Notes: generated by a model not told the origin, from the sequence alone. Shown: positions 33,796 to 43,697, counted from the first letter of the stretch. The stretch is DNA of 64,000 nucleotides from Pseudomonadales bacterium (GCA_019634925.1 JAHCAL010000003.1:534558-598557), one strand, 5' to 3'. Translations and numbers: made by a program.

Positions 33796-34338
33796 TTGAA
33801 AGGAGAGACCCGCTACAGAGTGACCGGCAGCCTGTTCCTGCTCGCGCTGGCCGTCATCTTCCTGCCGATGCTGTTCGACGGCGCCGGTCTGCCGGAGGTG
33901 CAGATCGAACCCCTGCCGGACGCCGTCGTCCTGGCCGATGCGCCACGCGTGCCGCCCCCGGCGCCTGCCGACATCGCCGCCGCCGACGAACTCGTCCCGC
34001 TGGTGGAGGCCCTTGCCGAAGCGGTGGACGAAGGGGGCTTCAGCAGCGCGACGCAGACCCGGCTCGGCGAGCCGGTATTGAGTGAAGTCAATGCCGACAC
34101 CGCGGCCTGGGCGGTACAGGTCGCGAGCTTCGCCGACCTCGAAAATGCACGCGTATTCCGCGCGCGCCTGCGTGAGGACGGCTACGAGGCGTTCCTGTCG
34201 ACCATCCGCACGGGCAACGAGACGCGCACGCGGGTGGCCGTCGGACCGCTGCAGAACCGCCAGGAAGCCGCGAGCCTGCAGGCCGAGCTGTCGGCGCGCT
34301 ATCGCGTCACCGCGCGCCTCATGGGTTTTTCGAGCTGA
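33796..34338 (+). CDS. dedD: SPOR-domain membrane protein (DedD-like)
   Basis: 180 residues: a single N-terminal transmembrane helix (TGSLFLLALAVIFLPMLFDG), a Pro/Ala/Asp-rich linker and a C-terminal SPOR domain (about 105-178, WAVQVASFADLENARVFRAR; TRVAVGPLQNRQEA) that binds denuded septal peptidoglycan. The position folC-dedD-cvpA-purF is conserved in gammaproteobacteria, supporting a DedD-like role in cell constriction. The frame opens only at TTG 33796 or GTG 33820; an AGGAG at 33801-33805 is too far (14 bases) from the GTG, so the TTG is preferred but uncertain. Confidence 0.85.
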   Translation: MKGETRYRVTGSLFLLALAVIFLPMLFDGAGLPEVQIEPLPDAVVLADAPRVPPPAPADIAAADELVPLVEALAEAVDEGGFSSATQTRLGEPVLSEVNADTAAWAVQVASFADLENARVFRARLREDGYEAFLSTIRTGNETRTRVAVGPLQNRQEAASLQAELSARYRVTARLMGFSS

Positions 34339-34346
34339 GCCGCGCC

Positions 34347-34844
34347 GTGCCCACCGCCGACATCGTGATCCTTGCAGTGGTGTTGCTCTCCGCCCTCATC
34401 GGCCTCGCCCGCGGCTTGCTGAAGGAAGTGCTCTCGCTCGCGACCTGGATCGCCGCCGTGGTGCTCGCGCTCTACTTCGCGCCTGCGGTCGACACCTGGC
34501 TCGGTGAGCGTGTCGCGGATCCGATGATCCGGCGCGGCGCCGCCTTTGCGGGTATATTCGTCGCCACGCTGATCGGCGGCGGGCTCGTGCAGTGGCTGGT
34601 CGGCCTGCTGGTGCGAAGCACCGGGCTCACCGGGACCGATCGGTTTCTCGGGTTCCTGTTCGGCAGCGGTCGCGGGGTGGTGGTGTGCCTGGTGGGGCTC
34701 ATCGCGATCCGCTCGTTCGCGGTCGAGACCGACTGGTGGCAGGCGTCAGGGCTCATCCCGGCGCTGCTCGCGTTCGAGAGCGACCTGCTCGATGTGCTCG
34801 GCAAGTCCACGGAATGGCTGTCCAGGGCCGGCAACGGAGAATAG
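34347..34844 (+). CDS. cvpA: CvpA family membrane protein
   Basis: 165 residues with four predicted transmembrane segments (around 5-20, 28-46, 64-85, 100-122) and the CvpA pattern [20 protein letters not shown] and [13 protein letters not shown]. CvpA is an inner-membrane protein of unclear biochemical role, named for colicin V production and co-transcribed with purF in many bacteria, as here (purF starts 4 bases later). GTG at 34347 is the only start that preserves the first helix. Confidence 0.9.
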   Translation: MPTADIVILAVVLLSALIGLARGLLKEVLSLATWIAAVVLALYFAPAVDTWLGERVADPMIRRGAAFAGIFVATLIGGGLVQWLVGLLVRSTGLTGTDRFLGFLFGSGRGVVVCLVGLIAIRSFAVETDWWQASGLIPALLAFESDLLDVLGKSTEWLSRAGNGE

Positions 34845-34848
34845 ACAC

Positions 34849-36375
34849 ATGTGCGGCATCGTCGGCATCGTCGGTCACGAACCGGTCAACCAGCAGCTCT
34901 ACGATGCGCTGACCGTGCTGCAGCACCGTGGCCAGGATGCCGCCGGGATCGTGACCAGCGACGGGCGGCGCCTGCACCTGCGCAAGGGCAACGGCCTGGT
35001 GCGCGACGTCTTCCACCTGCAGCACATGCAGCGGCTGGTGGGCAACGTGGGGATCGGTCACGTGCGCTACCCGACGGCCGGCTCGTCGAGTTCCGCCGAG
35101 GCGCAGCCGATGTACGTCAACTCGCCCTACGGGATCACGCTCGCGCACAACGGCAACCTGACCAACGCCGAGCTGCTCCAGGCGGACCTGTTCCGCGAGG
35201 ATCTGCGGCACGTCAACACCGACAGCGATTCCGAGGTGCTGCTCAACGTGTTCGCGCACGAGCTGCAGGCCCAGGGCGCGCTGCTGCCGCGCCCCGAACA
35301 CATCTTCGCGGCGGTCCGCGGGGTGCACGAACGCTGCCGTGGCGCCTATGCGGCGGTCGCCATGGTGATCGGGGTCGGCGTGGTCGGCTTCCGCGATCCG
35401 AACGGCATCCGCCCGCTCGTGTTCGGCAAGCGCGAAGGGCCCGCGGGCACCGAGTACATGCTCGCGTCGGAGAGCGTCGCGCTCGACATACTCGGCTTCG
35501 ACCTGGTACGTGACGTGGCGCCGGGCGAGTGTGTATTCATCACCAACGACAGGGAACTGCATACCCGCGTCTGCGCCGACCGCACCCGACTCTCGCCCTG
35601 CATCTTCGAGTACGTCTACCTTGCCCGGCCGGACTCGATCATGGACAACATCTCGGTCTACAAATCGCGTCTGCGGATGGGCGAGCACCTTGCCGAACGC
35701 ATCCTCGATCGTTTCCCCGGGCGCGACCACGACATCGACGTGGTGATTCCGATTCCGGATACCGGGCGCACCGCGGCGCTGCCGCTCGCGCACCAGCTCA
35801 ACGTCAAGTACCGCGAAGGCTTCATCAAGAACCGCTACATCGGCCGCACCTTCATCATGCCCGGCCAGACCCAGCGGCAGAAATCCGTGCGCCAGAAGCT
35901 GAACGTCGTGGAACTCGAGTTCAAGGGCAAGAACGTGCTGCTGGTGGACGACTCGATCGTGCGCGGTACGACGATCCAGCAGATCATCCAGATGGCGCGC
36001 GAGGCCGGTGCCCGCAAGGTGTACATGGCGTCGGCCGCCCCGGCCGTGCGTTTTCCGAACGTGTACGGCATCGACATGCCGACCCACCACGAGCTGGTCG
36101 CCTACAACCGCAGCGAAGAGCAGGTGCGGCAGCTGATCGGCGCGGACCTGCTGATCTACCAGCAGCTCGGCGACCTGGTACAGAGCGCCTGGGAAGGCAA
36201 TCCGTCCATCGAGCGGTTCGAGTGTTCGGTATTCGATGGCCAATACGTGACCGGCGACATAGACGATGCGTACCTGGAACGCCTATCGTTGAGCAGAAGC
36301 GATGAAGTGAAACAGCGTCGTGCCGCCGATCACGCCAACGACCACACGGTCCTTGAACTACACAACCACGCGTGA
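34849..36375 (+). CDS. purF: Amidophosphoribosyltransferase
   Basis: First committed step of purine synthesis (PRPP plus glutamine to phosphoribosylamine). 508 residues. Cys2 in [20 protein letters not shown] is the N-terminal nucleophile of the class II glutamine amidotransferase domain; no propeptide precedes it. The PRPP loop [20 protein letters not shown] is near residues 363-382. The C-terminal tail is normal. ATG at 34849 is fixed by the need for Cys at position 2. Confidence 0.97.
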   Translation: MCGIVGIVGHEPVNQQLYDALTVLQHRGQDAAGIVTSDGRRLHLRKGNGLVRDVFHLQHMQRLVGNVGIGHVRYPTAGSSSSAEAQPMYVNSPYGITLAHNGNLTNAELLQADLFREDLRHVNTDSDSEVLLNVFAHELQAQGALLPRPEHIFAAVRGVHERCRGAYAAVAMVIGVGVVGFRDPNGIRPLVFGKREGPAGTEYMLASESVALDILGFDLVRDVAPGECVFITNDRELHTRVCADRTRLSPCIFEYVYLARPDSIMDNISVYKSRLRMGEHLAERILDRFPGRDHDIDVVIPIPDTGRTAALPLAHQLNVKYREGFIKNRYIGRTFIMPGQTQRQKSVRQKLNVVELEFKGKNVLLVDDSIVRGTTIQQIIQMAREAGARKVYMASAAPAVRFPNVYGIDMPTHHELVAYNRSEEQVRQLIGADLLIYQQLGDLVQSAWEGNPSIERFECSVFDGQYVTGDIDDAYLERLSLSRSDEVKQRRAADHANDHTVLELHNHA

Positions 36376-36385
36376 TCCGGCCGTG

Positions 36386-37297
<912 letters not shown>

Positions 37298-37303
37298 ACG
37301 GGC

Positions 37304-38329
37304 GTGGCCGCGGCGCTCGGCGAACGCGTCTTCGCGCTGCTCGGTTCCAGGTTCTGGCGCTGGCTCGACCGGCGCATTCCGCCGTCCTCGCCGATCGTCC
37401 TGTCGCAGCGCAACGTCTTCATCTTTCCCACCCCGACCGGGTTTGCGTTCGGCGGATTGATCGGCCTGCTCATCCTCGGCGGCATCAACTATCAGTCGAG
37501 CCTGGTGTACGCGGTGGCGTTCCTGCTCGGCAGCATGTTCCTGGTGACTATCCTGTACACGTTCCGCAATCTCTCGGGCTTGCGACTCGAACTGGTCGGC
37601 GCACGTCCCGGGTTCGTCGGCGAGGATCTCGAGTTCACGGTGCGCGTGACGCGTCCGGCCGCCGGCAGCGGACGTGCGCGGGGACGGGAAGGCATCCAGC
37701 TCGGCTGGCCGCGCGGCATCATGCAGTGGGCGGAACTCTACGAGCGCGAGGCGGCTACGGTCCGGGTCTATCTCGCGGCGAGCCGGCGCGGCTTCTTCCA
37801 CCCCGGACGCCTGCTGATCGAGACCTACTATCCGCTCGGCCTGCTGCGCGCCTGGACCTGGGTCGATCTCGGTGCGCGTGCGCTGGTCTATCCGCGACCG
37901 CTGTTCGACGAGCTGCCGCAGACCAGCAGCGGTCGCCGCGATGAAGGCGAACTGATCGACCCCCAGGGCAGCGAGGATTTCAGTGACATCCGGGCGTACC
38001 GGGCCGGCGATCCGGTGCGGCACATCCTTTGGCGATCCTTCGCGCGCGGCGGCGAGCTCGCGGTGAAGCGTTACGCGAGCTACCTCGAGCCGCGTTTGTG
38101 GCTCGATCTCGAGGCGACCCGCGGGTCCCTCGAGGAGCGGTTGTCCCGGCTCACCGGGCTCGCGCTCCAGGCCGCCCGGCTCGACCGTGAGTTCGGGCTG
38201 CGCCTTGGTGCCCTGACCGTGCCGCCCGCACGCGGCGAGGCGCACCTCGAGCGCGTGCTGCGCGCGCTCGCCCTGCACGGCCTGCCGGATGCGGATGCGT
38301 CGACCGGGGAGGCGGGTCGTGGGCGCTGA
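37304..38329 (+). CDS. DUF58 domain membrane protein
   Basis: 341 residues: two adjacent transmembrane segments (about 46-85, FAFGGLIGLLILGG and AVAFLLGSMFLVTILYTF), then a cytoplasmic part with the DUF58 signature GSEDFSDIRAYRAGDPVRHI and a von Willebrand A-like C-terminus. The partner genes moxR (upstream) and tgpA (downstream, overlapping) define the cassette. GTG at 37304 is 6 bases after the moxR stop. Biochemical role unknown; DUF58 proteins are thought to be adaptors of MoxR ATPases. Confidence 0.88.
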   Translation: MAAALGERVFALLGSRFWRWLDRRIPPSSPIVLSQRNVFIFPTPTGFAFGGLIGLLILGGINYQSSLVYAVAFLLGSMFLVTILYTFRNLSGLRLELVGARPGFVGEDLEFTVRVTRPAAGSGRARGREGIQLGWPRGIMQWAELYEREAATVRVYLAASRRGFFHPGRLLIETYYPLGLLRAWTWVDLGARALVYPRPLFDELPQTSSGRRDEGELIDPQGSEDFSDIRAYRAGDPVRHILWRSFARGGELAVKRYASYLEPRLWLDLEATRGSLEERLSRLTGLALQAARLDREFGLRLGALTVPPARGEAHLERVLRALALHGLPDADASTGEAGRGR

Positions 38330-40397
38330 AGGCATTGCCGCCGTGGCGCCCCATGCCCCTGCGCGCGACGGTGCGCGGCGCGGGCGCGGCATCGCCTACC
38401 AGATTCCGCGCAACAGCCTCGCACTGCTGATGGTGGCGCAGGTGGCCGTGGTGCTGCCGTTCCTGCTGCATCTCGCGCCGTGGCTGATCGCGGTCTGCCT
38501 GTTCTGCTGTTGCTGGCGCTACGGCGTGTACCAGGGCCGCTGGGACTATCCTTCGCGCCTGCTGAAGGCGCTGGTGGTGGTTGCGGCCGTCGCGGGCGTG
38601 GCGCTGAGCAACGTGCCCGGCTTCAGCCTGGAAGCCGCGGCGTCGCTGCTCAATCTCGCATTCGCGCTCAAGCTGATCGAGATGAAGAACCGGCGCGACG
38701 CGTACGTCGTGATCTTCCTCGGCTACTTCCTGATCGCGACGCTGTTCCTGTTCGATCAGTCGATGCTGCAGGCCGGCTACCAGCTGTTCGCCATCGTGGT
38801 GGTGACGGCGGCCATGGTCGGCATGAACCAGCTGGCGACCCGGGTGCGGCCGTTCTCCAACCTGCGGCTTGCCGGTGCGCTGATCCTGCAGGCGCTGCCG
38901 CTCACGGTGGTGGTATTCCTGTTCTTTCCGCGGCTCGCGCCGCTCTGGTCGGTGCCGCTGCCGAACGCGTCGGTCACCGGCCTGCGCGAGGAGATGACGC
39001 CGGGCGACGTCGCGGAGCTCGGCCGCTCCGATGCGCTCGCGTTCCGGGCGGTGTTCACCGGCGCGCCGCCCGCGCCGCGCGAGTTGTACTGGCGCGCGCT
39101 GGTCTATTCGCGGTTCGACAGCGGCACCTGGTCGGTCGGCCCCGACCCGGGTGCGGCTGCCGGGCCGGACTTCGATCGCGACGAGACGACCGCCCGGTCG
39201 TACGAGGTGCTGCTCGAGCCCACGTTCGCGCGCTGGCTGGTCGCACTCGAAACCCCGCTGCCGGAGTCCCCCGGCATCGTGCTCACCCGCGACTGGCGCC
39301 TGCAGGCGCCGGATCCGGTGCTCGCCGTCTATCGCTACCGGGCACGCGCGTATTCCGGCGCCGTACCGGAGCCCGACCTCGTGCGGCCGATGCGGGCGCG
39401 GGAGACGGCCCTGCCGGCAGAGGACAACCCGCGTATCCGGGCCTTCGCCGTCGCATTGCGCGAAGCGACGCCCGATACCCGGGCGTTCGTGGACGCGCTG
39501 CTCACGCACATCCGAAGCGAGCCGTATTTCTACACCCTCAACCCGCCGGTCCTGCCGCGCGAGCACAGCATCGACCGGTTCTGGTTCGAGACCCGACGCG
39601 GCTTCTGCACCCACTACGCGGGTGCGGTGGTCTTCATGCTCCGGGCGGTCGGCGTGCCGGCCCGCCTGGTGGGCGGCTACCAGGGCGGCGAGGTCAACCC
39701 GATCACCGGGCACGTGGTGGTGCGGCAGTACGACGCGCACGCCTGGGTCGAGTACTGGCAGCCCGGGGCCGGCTGGATCCGCGTCGACCCGACCGGGGCG
39801 GTCGCCCCGGCGCGCATCGAACAGGGCCTGCGGGCTGCGCTCTCGGCCGAGGACCGTGCTTCGCTCCCGGTACTCGGCGGGGTGCGCCTGCGCGAGTCCG
39901 GGATGGTGCGCGGGCTGCTCGACTGGGTGGACTCGCTCGACCACCGCTGGAACCTGTGGGTGGTCGGCTACGACGGCCAGCTGCAGGCGGATGTGCTGAA
40001 GCGCCTGCTCGGCGAGGTGACGCCGCTGCGCATCGGCATCGCGGTGGCCACGGGCGGCGCGCTCTCTGGTGCGGTGGTGGCGCTGATCCTGTTCTGGCGC
40101 CGGCGGCCGCCGAGCCGTCACCCGGTGGAGCGGATGTTCGCCGGATTCTGCGCGCGGATGGCGCGGCTCGGCTGGGCACGCCGGCCCGACGAACCGCCGG
40201 GCAGCTATCTCGATCGCGTGGCCGCGGCGGCCGGGCAGAGTGCCGACGCGCGGGCCCGCACGATCGCCCGGCTGAATGGCCTGCTGTACAATCCCGCAGC
40301 CCCGGGGGGCCGCGCGGAACTGCGCCAGCTGCGCGGGGAACTGCGCCGGCTGCAGTTCAGGCTGGCGTTCGGTCCCTCTTCCGGAGTGCCTGGTTGA
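38319..40397 (+). CDS. tgpA: Membrane transglutaminase-like protein (TgpA family)
   Basis: 692 residues. N-terminal DUF3488 region with about five to six transmembrane helices (40-220), a large periplasmic transglutaminase-like domain with the catalytic triad Cys430 (RRGFCTHYAGA), His474 (YDAHAWVEYW) and Asp490 (IRVDPTGA), a further helix near 575-590 (ALSGAVVALILFWRR) and a cytoplasmic DUF4129-like tail. In Pseudomonas aeruginosa the homologous TgpA is essential. GTG at 38319 overlaps the DUF58 stop and is preceded by GGGGAGGCGGG. Confidence 0.9.
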   Translation: MGAEGIAAVAPHAPARDGARRGRGIAYQIPRNSLALLMVAQVAVVLPFLLHLAPWLIAVCLFCCCWRYGVYQGRWDYPSRLLKALVVVAAVAGVALSNVPGFSLEAAASLLNLAFALKLIEMKNRRDAYVVIFLGYFLIATLFLFDQSMLQAGYQLFAIVVVTAAMVGMNQLATRVRPFSNLRLAGALILQALPLTVVVFLFFPRLAPLWSVPLPNASVTGLREEMTPGDVAELGRSDALAFRAVFTGAPPAPRELYWRALVYSRFDSGTWSVGPDPGAAAGPDFDRDETTARSYEVLLEPTFARWLVALETPLPESPGIVLTRDWRLQAPDPVLAVYRYRARAYSGAVPEPDLVRPMRARETALPAEDNPRIRAFAVALREATPDTRAFVDALLTHIRSEPYFYTLNPPVLPREHSIDRFWFETRRGFCTHYAGAVVFMLRAVGVPARLVGGYQGGEVNPITGHVVVRQYDAHAWVEYWQPGAGWIRVDPTGAVAPARIEQGLRAALSAEDRASLPVLGGVRLRESGMVRGLLDWVDSLDHRWNLWVVGYDGQLQADVLKRLLGEVTPLRIGIAVATGGALSGAVVALILFWRRRPPSRHPVERMFAGFCARMARLGWARRPDEPPGSYLDRVAAAAGQSADARARTIARLNGLLYNPAAPGGRAELRQLRGELRRLQFRLAFGPSSGVPG

Positions 40398-40398
40398 C

Positions 40399-40863
40399 GT
40401 GCGCGGCATGCTTCGACGTACCCCCTGTATCGGCATCTGTTCGACCACCTACGGCGATCTCGTCTGCCGTGGCTGCAAGCGTTTCGCACACGAGATCGTC
40501 GGCTGGAACGGCTACGAGCGAACGCAGCGCGACGCGGTCTGGGCACGCCTGCTCGCCTTGCGCGCCGGCGCGACGGCGCACTGCGTGACGGTGGTGGATC
40601 AGGACCGGCTCGCGGCCATGACGCCCGAGCCCGGGTTCGGCGAGCCGTTCGATACCGACCCGCACCTGCGCGCGCACGAGGGTCTGCGGCGTCTGGCTGG
40701 CGAAGCCCCGGCGCTTGCCGAGGCGCTCGCGCGGCTCGGCCTGGTGCTTCGCGACGGCATCCGGGCCGCGACGCTGGAGGCGCTCCTGCGCGAGATCGAC
40801 CAGGAACTGTTCCGCCGGTCGGTCGCGCAGTACGAGCGCAACTACCGAACGCCGGCGCTGTGA
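40399..40863 (+). CDS. DUF1289 family protein with a long C-terminal extension
   Basis: 154 residues from GTG 40399 (ATG 40408 is an alternative). The N-terminal third holds the DUF1289 Cys motif TPCIGICSTTYGDLVCRGCK followed by RFAHEIVGWNGY, which suggests a small metal site. The remaining ~95 residues are alpha-helical and do not belong to the core domain; many DUF1289 proteins are only 60-100 residues. It lies one base after tgpA and its stop overlaps the miaE start (GTGA). Function unknown. Confidence 0.8.
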   Translation: MRGMLRRTPCIGICSTTYGDLVCRGCKRFAHEIVGWNGYERTQRDAVWARLLALRAGATAHCVTVVDQDRLAAMTPEPGFGEPFDTDPHLRAHEGLRRLAGEAPALAEALARLGLVLRDGIRAATLEALLREIDQELFRRSVAQYERNYRTPAL

Positions 40864-41531
40864 GTACCGCGGCGCTCGCGCGCGAGCTGGCCGCGGTGCG
40901 CGATTTCCTGCCCTGCGCGACGCCGACTGCCTGGCTGGAGCAGGCGGCCGCGAACCTGCCCCTGCTGCTGATCGACCACGCCAACTGCGAAAAGAAGGCC
41001 GCCGGGAATGCGCTCAGCATGATGTACCGCTACGTCGACCGGCCGGCCCTGCTGCAGCGCCTGTCGCGGTTCGCCCGGGAGGAACTGCGCCATTTCGAGC
41101 AGGTGCACGCCCTCATGCTGGCGCGCGGGATCGCCTACGCGCCGCTCACCGCCAGCCGCTACGCGGCCGGTCTGCGCGCGCTGGTCGCCACGCGGGAACC
41201 GGAACGCCTGGTCGACAGCCTGCTGGTGAGCGCAGTGGTCGAAGCGCGTTCGTGCGAGCGGTTCGCCGGCTTGGTCGACGTGCTGCCCGAGGACGTGGCG
41301 TCACTCTATCGCGGGCTGCTCGCGTCGGAGGCCCGGCACTTCCGCAACTACCTGACGCTCGCCCGCGAGGTCGATGCCGGGCGCGTCGCCGCGCGCCTGC
41401 CCGAACTGCTCGCCACCGAGGCGCGGCTGGTGACCGAGCCGGACTGCGCGTTCCGCTTTCACAGCGGGCCGGTCGCGGCCGACGTCACGAACGGACGGCA
41501 GGAGAGGGTGAAGGTGCCGGCGTCTTCGTAA
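40860..41531 (+). CDS. miaE: tRNA-(ms2io6A) hydroxylase MiaE
   Basis: Non-heme di-iron, ferritin-like enzyme (223 residues) that hydroxylates the isopentenyl group of ms2i6A37 in tRNA. Iron-ligand patterns are IDHANCEKKAAGNA, REELRHFEQVH and ASEARHFRNY; the C-terminal [13 protein letters not shown] is a family hallmark. About 20 residues follow FHSGP, and that tail is encoded opposite the end of lpxH (73-base convergent overlap). GTG at 40860 overlaps the DUF1289 stop. Confidence 0.92.
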   Translation: MSTAALARELAAVRDFLPCATPTAWLEQAAANLPLLLIDHANCEKKAAGNALSMMYRYVDRPALLQRLSRFAREELRHFEQVHALMLARGIAYAPLTASRYAAGLRALVATREPERLVDSLLVSAVVEARSCERFAGLVDVLPEDVASLYRGLLASEARHFRNYLTLAREVDAGRVAARLPELLATEARLVTEPDCAFRFHSGPVAADVTNGRQERVKVPASS

Positions 41532-42184
41532 AGCAGCCAGGCACAGCGTTCCCAGGCGCCGAGCACGTAGCGCACGCCCCAGGGTTCGCGATGGATCCCC
41601 GGCCGGTGCGTGTGACCGTGCACGAGGATGCGCGCGCCGGCCGCGGCCACCACCCGCGCCACTTCCGCCGCATTCACGTCCATGATGTTTTCCGGCTTGT
41701 TCGCGTTGCCGGCACGGCTCTCGGCGCGCATCTGCCGGGCCAGTGCGCGGCGTTCGGCGAGGCTGCGGGCGAGCACGTCCTGCTGCCAGGCCGGCGCGCG
41801 CAGCACCGCCCGGGCGGCCTGGTAGGCGGTATCGTCGGTACAGAACGCGTCGCCGTGCGCGAGCAGGATGCCCGCCGGCAAGGGGCAGGGGTCGGGAATC
41901 AGCTCCACGCCGGTGGCGGCGCCGAAGCGCGCGCCGAACAGGAAGTCGCGGTTGCCCGCCATCAGCCGGACCCGCATGTGGTGCGCCGCCGTGCGCAGCA
42001 GCGCCGTCAGGGCGTGCGCGAACGGCCCGTCGTCGTCGTCGCCCACCCAGACCTCGCACAGATCGCCGAGCAGGTACAGCTCGTCGACCGTGCCGCGGGC
42101 GCCATCGAGCAGGGCGGCCAGGGTCCGGAAGGCGGGTTCGGCCGCATCGGCGAGATGCAGGTCGGCGATGAACAGGCGTCTCAA
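41459..42184 (-). CDS. lpxH: UDP-2,3-diacylglucosamine diphosphatase LpxH
   Basis: Calcineurin-like phosphoesterase of lipid A synthesis (241 residues), so the cell makes a Gram-negative outer membrane. Metal-site motifs in order: FIADLHL (Asp8, His10), [34 protein letters not shown] and [11 protein letters not shown]. The only start giving the DLHL N-terminus is TTG at 42184, which overlaps the folD stop (TTGA), so coupling with folD is likely. The 3' end overlaps the end of miaE on the other strand. Confidence 0.93.
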   Translation of the reverse strand: MRRLFIADLHLADAAEPAFRTLAALLDGARGTVDELYLLGDLCEVWVGDDDDGPFAHALTALLRTAAHHMRVRLMAGNRDFLFGARFGAATGVELIPDPCPLPAGILLAHGDAFCTDDTAYQAARAVLRAPAWQQDVLARSLAERRALARQMRAESRAGNANKPENIMDVNAAEVARVVAAAGARILVHGHTHRPGIHREPWGVRYVLGAWERCAWLLYEDAGTFTLSCRPFVTSAATGPL

Positions 42185-43053
42185 GGGCGTCCGGCTCCCG
42201 TGGCAAGGCGCGCATCGGCCGCCTGCAGGGTGTTCTGCAGCATAGCCACCCGGGTCATGGGGCCGACCCCGCCGGGTACCGGCGTGATCCAGGCGGCGCG
42301 CTGGACTGCCTCTTCGAAACGCACGTCGCCGCTGAGCTTGCCGCGCTCGCTGCGCGTGATGCCGACGTCGATGACGATCGCACCCGGCTTGATCCAGTCG
42401 CCAGGCACGAGCCCGGGCCGGCCGACCGCGGAGACCACGATGTCGGCGCCGATGACGGCTGCGCGGGTATCGCGGGAGAACTTGTGCGCCGTGGTCACGG
42501 TGCACCCCGCCAGCAGCAGCTCGAGCCCCATCGGCCGGCCGACGTGGTTCGAGGCGCCGATCACGGTGGCGTCGAGGCCCCGCAGCGGCACGCCGGTGTG
42601 TTCGAGCAACTGCATGACGCCCTTCGGTGTGCACGACCGCAGGGTCGGCCGGCGCAGTGCCAGCCGGCCGATGTTGAACGGGTGGACGCCGTCGACGTCC
42701 TTGGCGGGATCGATGCGGTCGATGATCCGCGCCGCGTCGAGGTGGTCCGGCAACGGCAACTGCACGAGGATGCCGTCGATCGCGGGATCGTCATTGAGCG
42801 ACAGGATCCGCTGTTCCAGGTCCTCCTGGGAGACGTTGGCCGACAGGTGCTGCACCTCGGAGTGGAACCCCACTTCCTCGCAGTCGGTCCGCTTGTGCCG
42901 GACGTAGATCTCCGAGGCGGGGTCGTTGCCCACCAGGATCACCGCCAGGCCGGGCGGTCGTGCGCCCGCGGCGGTGCGTACCAGCACCTGTTCACGGAGC
43001 GTCGCGCGCAGGGCGGCGGCGATGCCGTTGCCGTCAAGAATCCTTGCAGTCAT
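42181..43053 (-). CDS. folD: Bifunctional methylene-THF dehydrogenase/cyclohydrolase FolD
   Basis: One-carbon folate enzyme (290 residues). [20 protein letters not shown] carries the catalytic Tyr and Lys; [46 protein letters not shown] (NADP site) and VIDVGITR followed by [18 protein letters not shown] are all typical. ATG at 43053. It is first of a two-gene unit with lpxH; a CTGCCA-N18-TAGAAT promoter lies upstream. folD near a tRNA cluster and tig is a recurring gammaproteobacterial arrangement. Confidence 0.97.
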   Translation of the reverse strand: MTARILDGNGIAAALRATLREQVLVRTAAGARPPGLAVILVGNDPASEIYVRHKRTDCEEVGFHSEVQHLSANVSQEDLEQRILSLNDDPAIDGILVQLPLPDHLDAARIIDRIDPAKDVDGVHPFNIGRLALRRPTLRSCTPKGVMQLLEHTGVPLRGLDATVIGASNHVGRPMGLELLLAGCTVTTAHKFSRDTRAAVIGADIVVSAVGRPGLVPGDWIKPGAIVIDVGITRSERGKLSGDVRFEEAVQRAAWITPVPGGVGPMTRVAMLQNTLQAADARLATGAGRP

Positions 43054-43087
43054 GTTCGCGCTGATCGTGAGCCTGGGCGGGGCCGCT

Positions 43088-43117
43088 ATTCTAGTGGTGG
43101 AGGCGGGGCATTGGCAG
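43088..43117 (-). promoter_or_regulatory. Candidate folD-lpxH promoter
   Basis: On the minus strand CTGCCA (43112-43117) and TAGAAT (43088-43093) are separated by 18 bases, about 35 bases upstream of the folD start. Confidence 0.45.
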
Positions 43118-43175
43118 GTCCCGGAACGGCGCCCGAATCGATGAACGTGCGGGCATCGGCGCGTGACCGGGTCGT

Positions 43176-43204
43176 TTGACGCTATGGGGAGCCGCCAGTA
43201 TCAT
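43176..43204 (+). promoter_or_regulatory. Probable promoter of the tRNA cluster
   Basis: TTGACG (43176-43181), 17-base spacer, TATCAT (43199-43204), followed by a GC-rich discriminator (CGCCCGCG), as often seen at stringently controlled stable-RNA promoters. tRNA-Pro starts 23 bases after the -10. Confidence 0.65.
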
Positions 43205-43227
43205 CGCCCGCGTTTCCTGAGACCTCT

Positions 43228-43304
43228 CGGGGTATAGCGCAGTCTGGTAGCGCGCCTGCTTTGGGAGCAGGATGTCGGGAGTTCGAATCTCTCTACCCCG
43301 ACCA
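43228..43304 (+). tRNA. tRNA-Pro (TGG)
   Basis: 77 bases including encoded CCA. Acceptor CGGGGTA pairs with TACCCCG; anticodon stem CCTGC/GCAGG encloses loop TTTGGGA with anticodon TGG (43262-43264); the T-loop is GTTCGAATC. This isoacceptor reads all or most proline codons. Confidence 0.97.
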
Positions 43305-43357
43305 ACACTCTTCCCTGAGAACGTGCGCGCCTGTGCTACGCTGGCCGGTCCGTCGCA

Positions 43358-43417
43358 CGGCTGCGGCACTGGTAAACGCGGCTGCGGCACTGGTAAGTGC
43401 GGCTGCGCCACGGTAAG
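43358..43417. repeat. 21-bp tandem repeat, nearly three copies, between tRNA-Pro and tRNA-Arg
   Basis: CGGCTGCGGCACTGGTAAACG (43358-43378), the same unit with three changes at the 3' end (43379-43399), then a shorter third copy CGGCTGCGCCACGGTAAG (43400-43417). There are no unique spacers between units. Confidence 0.92.
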
Positions 43418-43446
43418 AAAGGTGTACCGATGCCTCCTCAAGCTAT

Positions 43447-43523
43447 GCGCCCGTAGCTCAACAGGATAGAGCATCGGCCTTCTAAGCCGAGGGTTGAAGG
43501 TTCGAGTCCTTCCGGGCGCGCCA
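43447..43523 (+). tRNA. tRNA-Arg (TCT)
   Basis: 77 bases with encoded CCA. Acceptor GCGCCCG pairs with CGGGCGC; anticodon stem TCGGC/GCCGA encloses CTTCTAA, anticodon TCT (AGA/AGG codons); T-arm GGTTCGAGTCC. Confidence 0.97.
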
Positions 43524-43550
43524 ACAGTTGTGAAGCCAACGGTTGTGAAG
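43521..43550. repeat. 15-bp tandem duplication starting at the CCA end of tRNA-Arg
   Basis: CCAACAGTTGTGAAG (43521-43535) begins with the tRNA-Arg CCA and is followed directly by CCAACGGTTGTGAAG (43536-43550), one mismatch. It fills the whole spacer up to tRNA-His. Confidence 0.9.
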
Positions 43551-43551
43551 T

Positions 43552-43628
43552 GGTGGACGTAGCTCAGTCGGTAGAGCTCCGGGTTGTGATCCCGGCGGTC
43601 GTGGGTTCGAGCCCCATCGTCCACCCCA
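43552..43628 (+). tRNA. tRNA-His (GTG)
   Basis: Acceptor GTGGACG (43553-43559) pairs with CGTCCAC (43618-43624), discriminator C, encoded CCA to 43628, and an encoded G at 43552 that fits the extra 5' G(-1) of tRNA-His. Anticodon stem CCGGG/CCCGG encloses TTGTGAT with anticodon GTG. Confidence 0.97.
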
Positions 43629-43697
43629 ATCGCGCAGCGCCCCGAGCAGGCGACCAGACAGCATTTTCGAACACGACTTAAGCCAGATAACGGAACC

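Noticed and set aside
36320..36385. Extended MoxR start inside purF
   Set aside because: It would overlap purF by 56 bases and adds residues not typical of the family. It is kept only as an alternative.
43358..43417. Possible CRISPR array
   Set aside because: The 21-bp units abut with no unique spacers, there are only about three copies, and no cas genes occur in the window.
43521..43550. Possible integration (att) site at the tRNA-Arg 3' end
   Set aside because: The direct repeat is immediately tandem, with nothing between the copies; no integrase or foreign DNA is nearby.
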